Part shown: positions 22,626-33,722 of the stretch, one piece after another
Layout: every line of letters starts with the position of its first letter
How positions within the stretch are numbered: the stretch's first letter is position 1
Source of the DNA: Auanema rhodensis
Lineage: Eukaryota; Nematoda; Chromadorea; Rhabditida; Rhabditidae
Assembly (NCBI GenBank): GCA_964057225.1
Contig: OZ059898.1
Coordinates: forward strand, 12,425,767-12,489,766
DNA length: 64,000 nucleotides
Direction: 5' to 3'
The notes under the pieces: model-generated
Database searches by the model: none
The model's input: only the letters and a program-made list of their open reading frames with translations
Told to the model about the DNA's origin: nothing
Translations under genes and position numbers: made by a program

Positions 22626-23283
22626 GGATACAACCGCTTACACGTCTTTTCAAACTTCGAATAAAAATGATTTTCATTGTATCCTACGTGGAAAATCTAG
22701 CCACTTTGCATATTTTTTCGAAATATTGTCAACCATCTGAATCCTGAATCATTGAAATTCTCAGAAATTATTAAAAGAAACAAAAACTATTTACCAACGA
22801 AATCTATGTTGTGAAGGTTGGGTATGAAGAAGCGCATTAATTATATTTGAAGTAGTATGCTGGTTAATCGCCTACTATTGGCCAATCAAAAATCCACCAA
22901 TAGCAGCCTGCATACTACAGTAATACCATAATTGATAATTTATTAACAGAGAGCTAAGTTATATGTTTTTCTAGAACTTTTTTTTCTAAAAATAACATAA
23001 TAATATAATAATATAATTAACTTAATATATTCATTTCAGTTTCAAAAATAATTTGAAATTACTAAGGTTCACAGCTTAAACTACATACAAGGTAAGAACT
23101 ATTTAATATGAATCACCCATACATTGTTTGTAAAAGATCTTACACAAGAGATAACATTTCAGACAAAGTGCTCATATTACCATATTAGAATGTATATCAA
23201 CATCGGAACAACTTCTGAAAAGCATACATAAGCTTATTATCAGTTGAATTTTTGTTTCTGATCTTCTTCTTAAGTTTTAGTTA
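22626..23283 (+). promoter_or_regulatory. Shared promoter cassette, copy A1
   Basis: About 660 bases that recur almost unchanged upstream of all family A and family B genes. The left edge is GGATACAACCGCTTACAC. It contains a nested palindrome with two opposed CCAAT boxes (22852-22918), a GATA site (AGATAA in CAAGAGATAACATT), a TATA-like region (CATACATAAGC; TATATAAG in family B) and, about 60 bases on, AAGTTTTAGTTA, where homology with family B ends. I infer that this end is near the transcription or leader-splice start. ACAAG|GTAAGAAC followed by AACATTTCAG could be a leader intron, but the acceptor is not kept in family B. Confidence 0.8.
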
Positions 23284-23377
23284 AAACTACATAATGTTTT
23301 TCATACTTGTGTCTTTCTTTGGGTTTTTGTTCATCGGTTTATGTTTTAATTGTTTCATTACATTTAAAATTAGAAAA

Positions 23378-23611
23378 ATGGCTGACAAACCACCTGCCCG
23401 AAAAATCAAGGACGGCAAGGTTGGAGATCAATACTACATTTCTACAGGCTATGGAGGCAATTGGCAGAATGCTACTGGACTTCCAATGCAAACACCACGT
23501 GGTCCAGCTCAGGATATTCCAAAAGGCGATGGACCCGTGAATCTGAATGTTGTAACCCGTCCGGATTTTCGCAAAGTTGATAAGAAAGCACCAGTCCATG
23601 GCCAGAAATAA
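23378..23611 (+). CDS. Family A small protein of unknown function, copy 1
   Basis: Single-exon 77-residue protein, basic and rich in Gly, Pro and Lys: it begins MADKPPARKIKDGKVGDQY, has a Gly-rich centre (TGYGGNWQNATG) and ends KAPVHGQK. I do not recognise a family. The start has a strong worm context (AAAAATGG). An in-frame ATG 28 codons upstream (23294) would add a hydrophobic leader (FFILVSFFGFLFIG...), giving a 105-residue signal-anchor protein, and this cannot be excluded. The poly(A) signal AATAAA lies near 23,690. It is driven by the shared cassette immediately upstream. Small size, tandem amplification and this promoter would fit a germline or sperm product, but that is only a guess. 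Confidence 0.65.
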   Translation: MADKPPARKIKDGKVGDQYYISTGYGGNWQNATGLPMQTPRGPAQDIPKGDGPVNLNVVTRPDFRKVDKKAPVHGQK

Positions 23612-23916
23612 GGACCCCAACTTGAAATGTTGATCGATGATATACTTTTCAATGTGAATTTACATTATAAGTTTTTGAATTTTTAGCCAATAAAGATTCA
23701 ACAAGTTACATTCTCAGATATTTGCCATGTAATTGATTTTGCGATTTACTATCAGTGAAGGGTGAAAAGGAATATATACCATTATTATTTTTGACGATGT
23801 GTAAGCAGTTGTATCCAGTTAACTATACTAACTATATTCTTAATTATTCTTATTATAGGTAAAGAAATCTTTATTCAAATTGATGTTACAACATGAATAT
23901 CATTGTTTCTTCTTTC

Positions 23917-24267
23917 TTACCAACCATTGGCATCCCAGCACTTCATGGTGTGGTTGAATTCTTGGACAGTCATACAACACCTGGAATGAGATCAAGTTGA
24001 AACTTGAAGTAAGAACTTGAAGCTTTACATGTAGTAGTTGTTGTTACAGTTGTGCATCTGAATATCAAGACATCTCTTATAACACTTGTCAGCACACCAG
24101 GTTTCTCTCCAGCTGAAAAGCTCAAAGTAAGGTTAGAAACTCAGAAGATACAACGTTTGAGGGATGGAAGCTTCACAGTTAGATCCAGCAAGAGTTCCGT
24201 GACAGTAGTCAACGCAGGAAGCATAAGCAGCAGCAATGCAGACAGCAAGAACAATGAGGAGTTTCAT
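23917..24267 (-). CDS. Cysteine-rich secreted peptide, pair 2 left
   Basis: Same three-exon model and the same encoded protein as pair 1. The outer flank differs from pair 1: here the gene's 3' side abuts the 3' region of family A copy 1 (motif GTGTAAGCAGTTGTATCC, one base different from the usual form). Confidence 0.8.
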
Positions 24268-24592
24268 TCTGAAAGTTTTAATTTCAAGTTGGAAAGTTGA
24301 AAAGTTGAAAAGCTTGAAGCTGGAGAATCGTTGGATGAACTGGATGTAGTGTTAAAGGAAGATTCACCTTATAAAGAAATTCAAAATTTAATTTCTCAAT
24401 GGGACCCCAAATCCGAAAAACTAAAAGTTGTTGTTGGAAACAGCATGAGATTAAGCTCCCACTGATGCTTATCCAAGTATATAAAACCTCTGATAGCTCA
24501 GTTTGAATCATCACATCCAGTTCATTCAACACGTTTCCAGCCTCAAGCTTTTCAACTTTTCAACTTTCCAACTTCAAATTGAAACTTTTAGA
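24268..24592. promoter_or_regulatory. Bidirectional promoter of peptide pair 2
   Basis: Same orientation as pair 1. The right end differs from pair 1 (CATTCAACACGTTTCCAGCC replaces the stretch that mirrors the left arm), so the palindrome is about 35 bases shorter on this side. Confidence 0.65.
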
Positions 24593-24943
24593 ATGAAACT
24601 CCTCATCGTTCTTGCTGTCTGCATTGCTGCTGCTTATGCTTCCTGCGTTGACTATTGTCACGGAACTCTTGCTGGATCTAACTGTGAAGCTTCCATCCCT
24701 CAAACGTTGTATCTTCTGAGTTTCTAACCTTACTTTGAGCTTTTCAGCTGGAGAGAAACCTGGTGTGCTGACAAGTGTTATAAGAGATGTCTTGATATTC
24801 AGATGCACAACTGTAACAACAACTACTACATGTAAAGCTTCAAGTTCTTACTTCAAGTTTCAACTTGATCTCATTCCAGGTGCTGTATGACTGTCCAAGA
24901 ATTCAACCACACCATGAAGTGCTGGGATGCCAATGGTTGGTAA
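24593..24943 (+). CDS. Cysteine-rich secreted peptide, pair 2 right
   Basis: Intact three-exon copy (24593-24705, 24748-24831, 24880-24943), predicted by exact offset of 2,418 bases and checked at start and stop. The protein is unchanged. Confidence 0.8.
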
Positions 24944-25043
24944 GAAAGAAGAAACAATGATATTCATGTTGTAACATCAATTTGAATAAAGATTTCTTTA
25001 CCTATAATAAGAATAGTTAAGAATATAGTTAGTATAGTTAACT

Positions 25044-25701
25044 GGATACAACCGCTTACACGTCTTTTCAAACTTCGAATAAAAATGATTTTCATTGTAT
25101 CCTACGTGGAAAATCTAGCCACTTTGCATATTTTTTCGAAATATTGTCAACCATCTGAATCCTGAATCATTGAAATTCTCAGAAATTATTAAAAGAAACA
25201 AAAACTATTTACCAACGAAATCTATGTTGTGAAGGTTGGGTATGAAGAAGCGCATTAATTATATTTGAAGTAGTATGCTGGTTAATCGCCTACTATTGGC
25301 CAATCAAAAATCCACCAATAGCAGCCTGCATACTACAGTAATACCATAATTGATAATTTATTAACAGAGAGCTAAGTTATATGTTTTTCTAGAACTTTTT
25401 TTTCTAAAAATAACATAATAATATAATAATATAATTAACTTAATATATTCATTTCAGTTTCAAAAATAATTTGAAATTACTAAGGTTCACAGCTTAAACT
25501 ACATACAAGGTAAGAACTATTTAATATGAATCACCCATACATTGTTTGTAAAAGATCTTACACAAGAGATAACATTTCAGACAAAGTGCTCATATTACCA
25601 TATTAGAATGTATATCAACATCGGAACAACTTCTGAAAAGCATACATAAGCTTATTATCAGTTGAATTTTTGTTTCTGATCTTCTTCTTAAGTTTTAGTT
25701 A
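25044..25701 (+). promoter_or_regulatory. Shared promoter cassette, copy A2
   Basis: No difference from copy A1 was noticed, including the CCAAT palindrome and the GATA site. Confidence 0.8.
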
Positions 25702-25795
25702 AAACTACATAATGTTTTTCATACTTGTGTCTTTCTTTGGGTTTTTGTTCATCGGTTTATGTTTTAATTGTTTCATTACATTTAAAATTAGAAAA

Positions 25796-26029
25796 ATGGC
25801 TGACAAACCACCTGCCCGAAAAATCAAGGACGGCAAGGTTGGAGATCAATGCTACATTTCTACAGGCTATGGAGGCAATTGGCAGAATGCTACTGGACTT
25901 CCAATGCAAACACCACGTGGTCCAGCTCAGGATATTCCAAAAGGCGATGGACCCGTGAATCTGAATGTTGTAACCCGTCCGGATTTTCGCAAAGTTGATA
26001 AGAAAGCACCAGTCCATGGCCAGAAATAA
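25796..26029 (+). CDS. Family A small protein, copy 2
   Basis: Identical to copy 1 except that one Tyr of the GDQYYIST block is Cys (TAC to TGC), the only amino-acid change seen among the three copies. It introduces the only Cys of the 77-residue form. Confidence 0.65.
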   Translation: MADKPPARKIKDGKVGDQCYISTGYGGNWQNATGLPMQTPRGPAQDIPKGDGPVNLNVVTRPDFRKVDKKAPVHGQK

Positions 26030-26334
26030 GGACCCCAACTTGAAATGTTGATCGATGATATACTTTTCAATGTGAATTTACATTATAAGTTTTTGAATTT
26101 TTAGCCAATAAAGATTCAACAAGTTACATTCTCAGATATTTGCCATGTAATTGATTTTGCGATTTACTATCAGTGAAGTGTGAAAAGGAATATATACCAT
26201 TATTATTTTTGACGATGTGTAAGCAGTTGTATCCAGTTAACTATACTAACTATATTCTTTATTATTCTTATTATAGGTAAAGAAATCTTTATTCAAATTG
26301 ATGTTACAACATGAATATCATTGTTTCTTCTTTC

Positions 26335-26685
26335 TTACCAACCATTGGCATCCCAGCACTTCATGGTGTGGTTGAATTCTTGGACAGTCATACAACACCT
26401 GGAATGAGATCAAGTTGAAACTTGAAGTAAGAACTTGAAGCTTTACATGTAGTAGTTGTTGTTACAGTTGTGCATCTGAATATCAAGACATCTCTTATAA
26501 CACTTGTCAGCACACCAGGTTTCTCTCCAGCTGAAAAGCTCAAAGTAAGGTTAGAAACTCAGAAGATACAACGTTTGAGGGATGGAAGCTTCACAGTTAG
26601 ATCCAGCAAGAGTTCCGTGACAGTAGTCAACGCAGGAAGCATAAGCAGCAGCAATGCAGACAGCAAGAACAATGAGGAGTTTCAT
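26335..26685 (-). CDS. Cysteine-rich secreted peptide, pair 3 left
   Basis: Intact copy with the same protein. A single T replaces A in the flanking motif (TATTCTTTATTATTC), a marker for this unit. Confidence 0.8.
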
Positions 26686-27010
26686 TCTGAAAGTTTTAAT
26701 TTCAAGTTGGAAAGTTGAAAAGTTGAAAAGCTTGAAGCTGGAGAATCGTTGGATGAACTGGATGTAGTGTTAAAGGAAGATTCACCTTATAAAGAAATTC
26801 AAAATTTAATTTCTCAATGGGACCCCAAATCCGAAAAACTAAAAGTTGTTGTTGGAAACAGCATGAGATTAAGCTCCCACTGATGCTTATCCAAGTATAT
26901 AAAACCTCTGATAGCTCAGTTTGAATCATCACATCCAGTTCATTCAACACGTTTCCAGCCTCAAGCTTTTCAACTTTTCAACTTTCCAACTTCAAATTGA
27001 AACTTTTAGA
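26686..27010. promoter_or_regulatory. Bidirectional promoter of peptide pair 3
   Basis: Same sequence and orientation as in pair 2, with both TATA-like boxes kept. Confidence 0.65.
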
Positions 27011-27361
27011 ATGAAACTCCTCATCGTTCTTGCTGTCTGCATTGCTGCTGCTTATGCTTCCTGCGTTGACTATTGTCACGGAACTCTTGCTGGATCTAAC
27101 TGTGAAGCTTCCATCCCTCAAACGTTGTATCTTCTGAGTTTCTAACCTTACTTTGAGCTTTTCAGCTGGAGAGAAACCTGGTGTGCTGACAAGTGTTATA
27201 AGAGATGTCTTGATATTCAGATGCACAACTGTAACAACAACTACTACATGTAAAGCTTCAAGTTCTTACTTCAAGTTTCAACTTGATCTCATTCCAGGTG
27301 CTGTATGACTGTCCAAGAATTCAACCACACCATGAAGTGCTGGGATGCCAATGGTTGGTAA
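27011..27361 (+). CDS. Cysteine-rich secreted peptide, pair 3 right
   Basis: Intact three-exon copy with the TTTTAG-type acceptor of pairs 1 and 2. The protein is unchanged. Confidence 0.8.
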
Positions 27362-27461
27362 GAAAGAAGAAACAATGATATTCATGTTGTAACATCAATT
27401 TGAATAAAGATTTCTTTACCTATAATAAGAATAGTTAAGAATATAGTTAGTATAGTTAACT

Positions 27462-28121
27462 GGATACAACCGCTTACACGTCTTTTCAAACTTCGAATAA
27501 AAATGATTTTCATTGTATCCTACGTGGAAAATCTAGCCACTTTGCATATTTTTTTTCGAAATATTGTCAACCATCTGAATCCTGAATCATGGAAATTCTC
27601 AGAAATTATTAAAAGAAACAAAAACTATTTACCAACGAAATCTATGTTGTGAAGGTTGGGTATGAAGAAGCGCATTAACTATATTTGAAGTAGTATGCTG
27701 GTTAATCGCCTACTATTGGCCAATCAAAAATCCACCAATAGCAGCCTGCATACTACAGTAATACCATAATTGATAATTTATTAACAGAGAGCTAAGTTAT
27801 ATGTTTTTCTAGAACTTTTTTTTCTAAAAATAACATAATAATATAATAATATAATTAACTTAATATATTCATTTCAGTTTCAAAAATAATTTGAAATTAC
27901 TAAGGTTCACAGCTTAAACTACATACAAGGTAAGAACTATTTAATATGAATCACCCATACATTGTTTGTAAAAGATCTTACACAAGAGATAACATTTCAG
28001 ACAAAGTGCTCATATTACCATATTAGAATGTATATCAACATCGGAACAACTTCTGAAAAGCATACATAAGCTTATTATCAGTTGAATTTTTGTTTCTGAT
28101 CTTCTTCTTAAGTTTTAGTTA
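27462..28121 (+). promoter_or_regulatory. Shared promoter cassette, copy A3
   Basis: Two bases longer than A1 and A2 because of a longer T run (ATTTTTTTTCG near 27,550). One other marker change (CATGGAAATT for CATTGAAATT) is shared with neither. Confidence 0.8.
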
Positions 28122-28215
28122 AAACTACATAATGTTTTTCATACTTGTGTCTTTCTTTGGGTTTTTGTTCATCGGTTTATGTTTTAATTGTTTCATTACA
28201 TTTAAAATTAGAAAA

Positions 28216-28449
28216 ATGGCTGACAAACCACCTGCCCGAAAAATCAAGGACGGCAAGGTTGGAGATCAATACTACATTTCTACAGGCTATGGAGGCAATT
28301 GGCAGAATGCTACTGGACTTCCAATGCAAACACCACGTGGTCCAGCTCAGGATATTCCAAAAGGCGATGGACCCGTGAATCTGAATGTTGTAACCCGTCC
28401 GGATTTTCGCAAAGTTGATAAGAAAGCACCAGTCCATGGCCAGAAATAA
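28216..28449 (+). CDS. Family A small protein, copy 3
   Basis: Encodes the same 77 residues as copy 1. This is the last family A gene in the window; the fourth peptide pair that follows is not succeeded by another cassette. Confidence 0.65.
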   Translation: MADKPPARKIKDGKVGDQYYISTGYGGNWQNATGLPMQTPRGPAQDIPKGDGPVNLNVVTRPDFRKVDKKAPVHGQK

Positions 28450-28754
28450 GGACCCCAACTTGAAATGTTGATCGATGATATACTTTTCAATGTGAATTTA
28501 CATTATAAGTTTTTGAATTTTTAGCCAATAAAGATTCAACAAGTTACATTCTCAGATATTTGCCATGTAATTGATTTTGCGATTTACTATCAGTGAAGTG
28601 TGAAAAGGAATATATACCATTATTATTTTTGACGATGTGTAAGCAGTTGTATCCAGTTAACTATACTAACTATATTCTTAATTATTCTTATTATAGGTAA
28701 AGAAATCTTTATTCAAATTGATGTTACAACATGAATATCATTGTTTCTTCTTTC

Positions 28755-29105
28755 TTACCAACCATTGGCATCCCAGCACTTCATGGTGTGGTTGAATTCT
28801 TGGACAGTCATACAACACCTGGAATGAGATCAAGTTGAAACTTGAAGTAAGAACTTGAAGCTTTACATGTAGTAGTTGTTGTTACAGTTGTGCATCTGAA
28901 TATCAAGACATCTCTTATAACACTTGTCAGCACACCAGGTTTCTCTCCAGCTGAAAAGCTCAAAGTAAGGTTAGAAACTCAGAAGATACAACGTTTGAGG
29001 GATGGAAGCTTCACAGTTAGATCCAGCAAGAGTTCCGTGACAGTAGTCAACGCAGGAAGCATAAGCAGCAGCAATGCAGACAGCAAGAACAATGAGGAGT
29101 TTCAT
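28755..29105 (-). CDS. Cysteine-rich secreted peptide, pair 4 left
   Basis: Intact copy, with start, stop and splice sites as in the reference. The protein is unchanged. Confidence 0.8.
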
Positions 29106-29430
29106 TCTGAAAGTTTTAATTTCAAGTTGGAAAGTTGAAAAGTTGAAAAGCTTGAAGCTGGAGAATCGTTGGATGAACTGGATGTAGTGTTAAAGGAAGA
29201 TTCACCTTATAAAGAAATTCAAAATTTAATTTCTCAATGGGACCCCAAATCCGAAAAACTAAAAGTTGTTGTTGGAAACAGCATGAGATTAAGCTCCCAC
29301 TGATGCTTATCCAAGTATATAAAACCTCTGATAGCTCAGTTTGAATCATCACATCCAGTTCATTCAACACGTTTCCAGCTTCAAGCTTTTCAACTTTTCA
29401 ACTTTCCAACTTGAAATTAAAACTTTCAGA
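29106..29430. promoter_or_regulatory. Bidirectional promoter of peptide pair 4
   Basis: Orientation as in pairs 1-3. The right leader is of the left-arm type (TTGAAATTAAAACTTTCAG), unlike pairs 1-3, which points to gene conversion between arms. Confidence 0.65.
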
Positions 29431-29781
29431 ATGAAACTCCTCATTGTTCTTGCTGTCTGCATTGCTGCTGCTTATGCTTCCTGCGTTGACTACTGTCACG
29501 GAACTCTTGCTGGATCTAACTGTGAAGCTTCCATCCCTCAAACGTTGTATCTTCTGAGTTTCTAACCTTACTTTGAGCTTTTCAGCTGGAGAGAAACCTG
29601 GTGTGCTGACAAGTGTTATAAGAGATGTCTTGATATTCAGATGCACAACTGTAACAACAACTACTACATGTAAAGCTTCAAGTTCTTACTTCAAGTTTCA
29701 ACTTGATCTCATTCCAGGTGCTGTATGACTGTCCAAGAATTCAACCACACCATGAAGTGCTGGGATGCCAATGGTTGGTAA
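29431..29781 (+). CDS. Cysteine-rich secreted peptide, pair 4 right
   Basis: Intact copy. It carries the synonymous variants ATT (Ile5) and TAC (Tyr21) that otherwise mark left-arm copies, again a sign of arm-to-arm conversion. Confidence 0.8.
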
Positions 29782-29900
29782 GAAAGAAGAAACAATGATA
29801 TTCATGTTGTAACATCAATTTGAATAAAGATTTCTTTACCTATAATAAGAATAGTTAAGAATATAGTTAGTATAGTTAACTGGATACAACCGCTTACACG

Positions 29901-31145
29901 AGGTATTCAAATGTAGTTCATGTTAAGTTGTTCCATTTTATCTATTTGTCTTTTTCACTTTCGGTTCCTTTATAGCTCATTCAATTCAACTTCTATACAA
30001 TCTACTTTGGAAGTATTTTACTTATAATTAATATAGTTAATGTGTTAATTAAGATAGAAAGAATTGCTGAAAATAAATGTTATTAACTGATTGAAGTACG
30101 CGTAGAGTGTATGCAGACGTGTGGGATCAATTAAAAATGAAAATTTCGGGAGCAACCTTTAAGAAGTAAACCAAGGTGGAACTTATAATGAAAATTGAAC
30201 TTAATCATTTTATTTTAAGATGTATGTGACTTTGTGAAATTCTAACCTCACATCTTATCTTTTGTACATTTTCATGAAAATAGTTATTCTGGATACTCAT
30301 GAACCTGTTACAGATAACGGAGACCTTGACGAGGTTTCCTCTTGCTGGAATAACATCGAACATCAAAGCCTCTTAAGATCTTTCATGTTATGGCTTCCGT
30401 GTCCATTTCCATAAGTATGCAGTACAATATGCAGTGAAAACAATAGGCTTATATAAAAAAAACATTTTCTTCTTTCAGCCACTGTTGCTGAATAAAATGT
30501 AAACATGAAGACATTTGTATGTTTATTTGTAATTGTTGTTTAAGCTTCCATTATAATTTTGAAAATATATAAAAAATCTTCTGAGATCAGAATGGAAAAC
30601 TTGTCTATGATAGCAAAAATTGACAAATCTCTGACTACCCCAACGATATAACATTGAAATTCTAGTTTAATATCTTTTCATATGAACTTAACTTCGTCAA
30701 AGTAATTAGTATTCATTCAACTAAATCAACGAAATTGAGAAAAAACTTAGAAATGCTATGTTTCAAACAATACGAAGACGAACTTTATAAAAATATCATT
30801 AATTCATTAAATCTAATTATATTGAATAAAAAATTCCAAGAATTCTATAGAAACAGATATTTAAAATGGAGAATTAAGTTTCGAATTTTATTCATAGTAT
30901 CAATCAAAAGAATATTAAATTTGAGAATATACCTATATACATACCTCAGCTTTTTAATATTAATATATAATATATTATATATTATATTTCAAAAATGAAG
31001 AAACAATAGTTATAAGTTATAGTTAGTTGATAAAATAGATAAATATATAATATATTTATCACTATTTGTTAACATCAATTATGTGAATGAGATTAAAATA
31101 GCATTTTGATATTATGAAGACTTCATACGGTTACACATAACTATA
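29901..31145. other. Unique AT-rich spacer right of array A
   Basis: About 1.25 kb that starts abruptly after CGCTTACAC. A tiny open frame at 30506 (MKTFVCLFVIVV, then stop) looks like the start of a signal peptide and may be a gene remnant. A longer AT-rich open frame at 30735-30998 (87 codons, hydrophobic C-terminus) has biased composition and no recognisable match, so it is not called a gene. Confidence 0.4.
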
Positions 31146-31250
31146 TGTATAGTTAACTATACTAACTATATTCTTAATTATTCTTATTATAGGTAAAGAA
31201 ATCTTTATTCAAATTGATGTTACAACATGAATATCATTGTTTCTTCTTTC

Positions 31251-31601
31251 TTACCAACCATTGGCATCCCAGCACTTCATGGTGTGGTTGAATTCTTGGA
31301 CAGTCATACAACACCTGGAATGAGATCAAGTTGGAACTTGAAGTAAGAACTTGAAGCTTTACATGTAGTAGTTGTTGTTACAGTTGTGCATCTGAATATC
31401 AAGACATCTCTTATAACACTTGTCAGCACACCAGGTTTCTCTCCAGCTGAAAAGCTCAAAGTAAGGTTAGAAACTCAGAAGATACAACGTTTGAGGGATG
31501 GAAGCTTCACAGTTAGATCCAGCAAGAGTTCCGTGACAATAGTCAACGCAGGAAGCATAAGCAGCAGCAATGCAGACAGCAAGAACGATGAGGAGTTTCA
31601 T
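31251..31601 (-). CDS. Cysteine-rich secreted peptide, pair 5 left
   Basis: Intact three-exon copy with the same protein. Its leader (TTTCAATTTGAAG, read on the + strand) is the type found on right arms of pairs 1-3, as expected for an inverted module. Confidence 0.8.
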
Positions 31602-31926
31602 TCTGAAAGTTTCAATTTGAAGTTGGAAAGTTGAAAAGTTGAAAAGCTTGAGGCTGGAAACGTGTTGAATGAACTGGATGTGATGATTCAAACTGAGCTA
31701 TCAGAGGTTTTATATACTTGGATAAGCATCAGTGGGAGCTTAATCTCATGCTGTTTCCAACAACAACTTTTAGTTTTTCGGATTTGGGGTCCCATTGAGA
31801 AATTAAATTTTGAATTTCTTTATAAGGTGAATCTTTCTTTAACACTACATCCAGTTCATCCAACGATTCTCCAGCTTCAAGCTTTTCAACTTTTCAACTT
31901 TCCAACTTGAAATTAAAACTTTCAGA
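31602..31926. promoter_or_regulatory. Bidirectional promoter of peptide pair 5 (inverted)
   Basis: Same 325-base spacer in the opposite orientation: the strong TATA box (TATAAAA on the - strand) now serves the left gene and the weaker TTTATAAG serves the right gene. One base differs (CTTTCTTTAACAC for CTTCCTTTAACAC). Confidence 0.65.
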
Positions 31927-32277
31927 ATGAAACTCCTCATTGTTCTTGCTGTCTGCATTGCTGCTGCTTATGCTTCCTGCGTTGACTATTGTCACGGAAC
32001 TCTTGCTGGATCTAACTGTGAAGCTTCCATCCCTCAAACGTTGTATCTTCTGAGTTTCTAACCTTACTTTGAGCTTTTCAGCTGGAGAGAAACCTGGTGT
32101 GCTGACAAGTGTTATAAGAGATGTCTTGATATTCAGATGCACAACTGTAACAACAACTACTACATGTAAAGCTTCAAGTTCTTACTTCAAGTTCCAACTT
32201 GATCTCATTCCAGGTGTTGTATGACTGTCCAAGAATTCAACCACACCATGAAGTGCTGGGATGCCAATGGTTGGTAA
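31927..32277 (+). CDS. Cysteine-rich secreted peptide, pair 5 right
   Basis: Intact copy with an ACTTTCAG acceptor and an unchanged protein. The exon 3 start is TGT TGT, a synonymous variant found mainly on left arms of the other pairs. Confidence 0.8.
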
Positions 32278-32460
32278 GAAAGAAGAAACAATGATATTCA
32301 TGTTGTAATATCAATTTGAATAAAGATTTCTTTACCTATAATAAGAATAATTAAGAATATAGTTAGTATAGTTAACTGGATACAACTGCTTACACATCGT
32401 CAAAAATAATAATGGTATATATTCCTTTTCACCCTTCACTGATAGTAAATCGCAAAATCA

Positions 32461-33722
32461 ATTACATGGCAAATAGCTGAGTTCTCATAATTCTTGAGCT
32501 TCATATGATGTGATACATTCAAAATCACAATAAAACATTAAACTAAATGCACATATATGTAAATCGTTTACAAAAAATATGAAAAAAATTAGTATTTTTA
32601 TATTTTAATTTGTTGTTTTATTAAACAATTCCTTGTTTCAATACATTTAGAAATATTCAACAAACAGAAGATTAATGAAAAGATGCAACTACAGATCTAC
32701 TATGAATAGAAAACTACAAAATGTATTTCCCAGAAGTTTGTTTGTTTGATCTCCCTACTATAACTCTGTTTACAACTTTTTGAATATCTGCAACGTGTAA
32801 ACATTGCCCATGATCTGCAAATGACAATGATGTTTTCTATAAAAGATTGATTCTTTGATTGTATTAATTTTTATAAAAAAAAAGAGGAAGCTCAGTTTCA
32901 TATTTCATTTCTGATAGCATATCTGCATTATGGCCAGATATATATGTACATACATATACAACAAAAAAAAAGAGAATGCTAATTATTCACATGATAACAT
33001 CATTTATTACATTTTGATTAATTTTTTATTAATAAACTTAATTATATTTATTAAAAGTCTATCTGTTCTATATAACTTGCAATGCTATTTCATTCATATG
33101 TTTTTAGAACTTTGAACACATAATTATTTCATTCATGCAGACGATTCGTGAACGTTCACAGACATTTCTATTTTTCTTAGTTTCATTGATCATAAAGCTC
33201 ATGTGAAGTCAGTATCTGTTTCCTATATCTTCAGTGACTTCTTATTTCTGATCCTTCTTGCTCATTCTTGTTCATTTCTACTCATTGTTGTTGAGTCTAT
33301 CTCATTCGTGCTCAATCTAGGAAAGTCTTTATGAACCTTGTTTCATTTTTTAATTTTTAATTCTATATTTCGTGTTCACTTCTACAATAATCTTCTTAGG
33401 TCTTTTCATAATTTTATTGCTCTGGTAGTCTAAATTGCTGAATAAACTTAAGATAGATGTACAACTGGTAGACCAAAGAATATCAATGTTTTATGGATAC
33501 TGTATCAGAAGAATGATATTCTGTCTGAATATGTTTATTCAGATTTAACTTTGAACATACTGACTTTTGCAAATCAATGGAAGTAAGAGCTGCATTTCAT
33601 AGATACAACTTTTGAGAAAACGTCCTTCTTTCTTCCACACCATATATATGATATGCTTTTTTAATCTTTATACGTATAATATAAACTGTTTATATAACTT
33701 TATATTTCAGTATATTAATTAT
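32461..33722. other. Intergenic region before chemoreceptor copy 2
   Basis: About 1.26 kb of AT-rich sequence. Around 33,240-33,310 there is a loose run of CTCATT/GCTCATT words. No gene could be supported. Confidence 0.4.

Larger units (their letters stand above)
21118..22905. repeat. Large inverted repeat (arms about 800 bases) around peptide pair 1
   Basis: The arms are 21118-about 21930 and about 22094-22905, nearly identical as reverse complements, with about 163 bases of unique sequence between them. Each arm holds one peptide gene plus the start of the promoter cassette, which in the left arm is cut off just after its CCAAT boxes. In the other five pairs the palindrome covers only the 1.26-kb gene pair, because their outer flanks differ. 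Confidence 0.92.
21381..29900. repeat. Tandem array A: 3 full 2.42-kb units plus a fourth peptide pair
   Basis: Each unit contains a head-to-head peptide pair, the promoter cassette and a family A gene. Unit starts are at 21381, 23799, 26217 and 28637, that is, periods of 2418, 2418 and 2420 bases. The fourth unit stops after its peptide pair at the motif ending in CGCTTACAC, and unique sequence follows. Copies differ by only scattered bases. Confidence 0.95.
31146..32460. repeat. Inverted peptide-pair module (pair 5) with a piece of array A flank
   Basis: The whole module is inverted relative to pairs 1-4. Its central spacer is flipped, and its right flank (about 32390-32460) is the reverse complement of the family A 3' flank that lies left of pairs 2-4. 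The left end stops inside the terminal motif (TATAGTTAACTATAC is kept, GTGTAAGCGGTTG is lost). Confidence 0.85.

Noticed and set aside
30735-30998. 87-codon AT-rich open frame with hydrophobic end
   Set aside because: The composition is that of AT-rich noncoding DNA (Ile, Asn, Leu, Lys, Tyr). There is no homologue by eye and no flanking gene signals.
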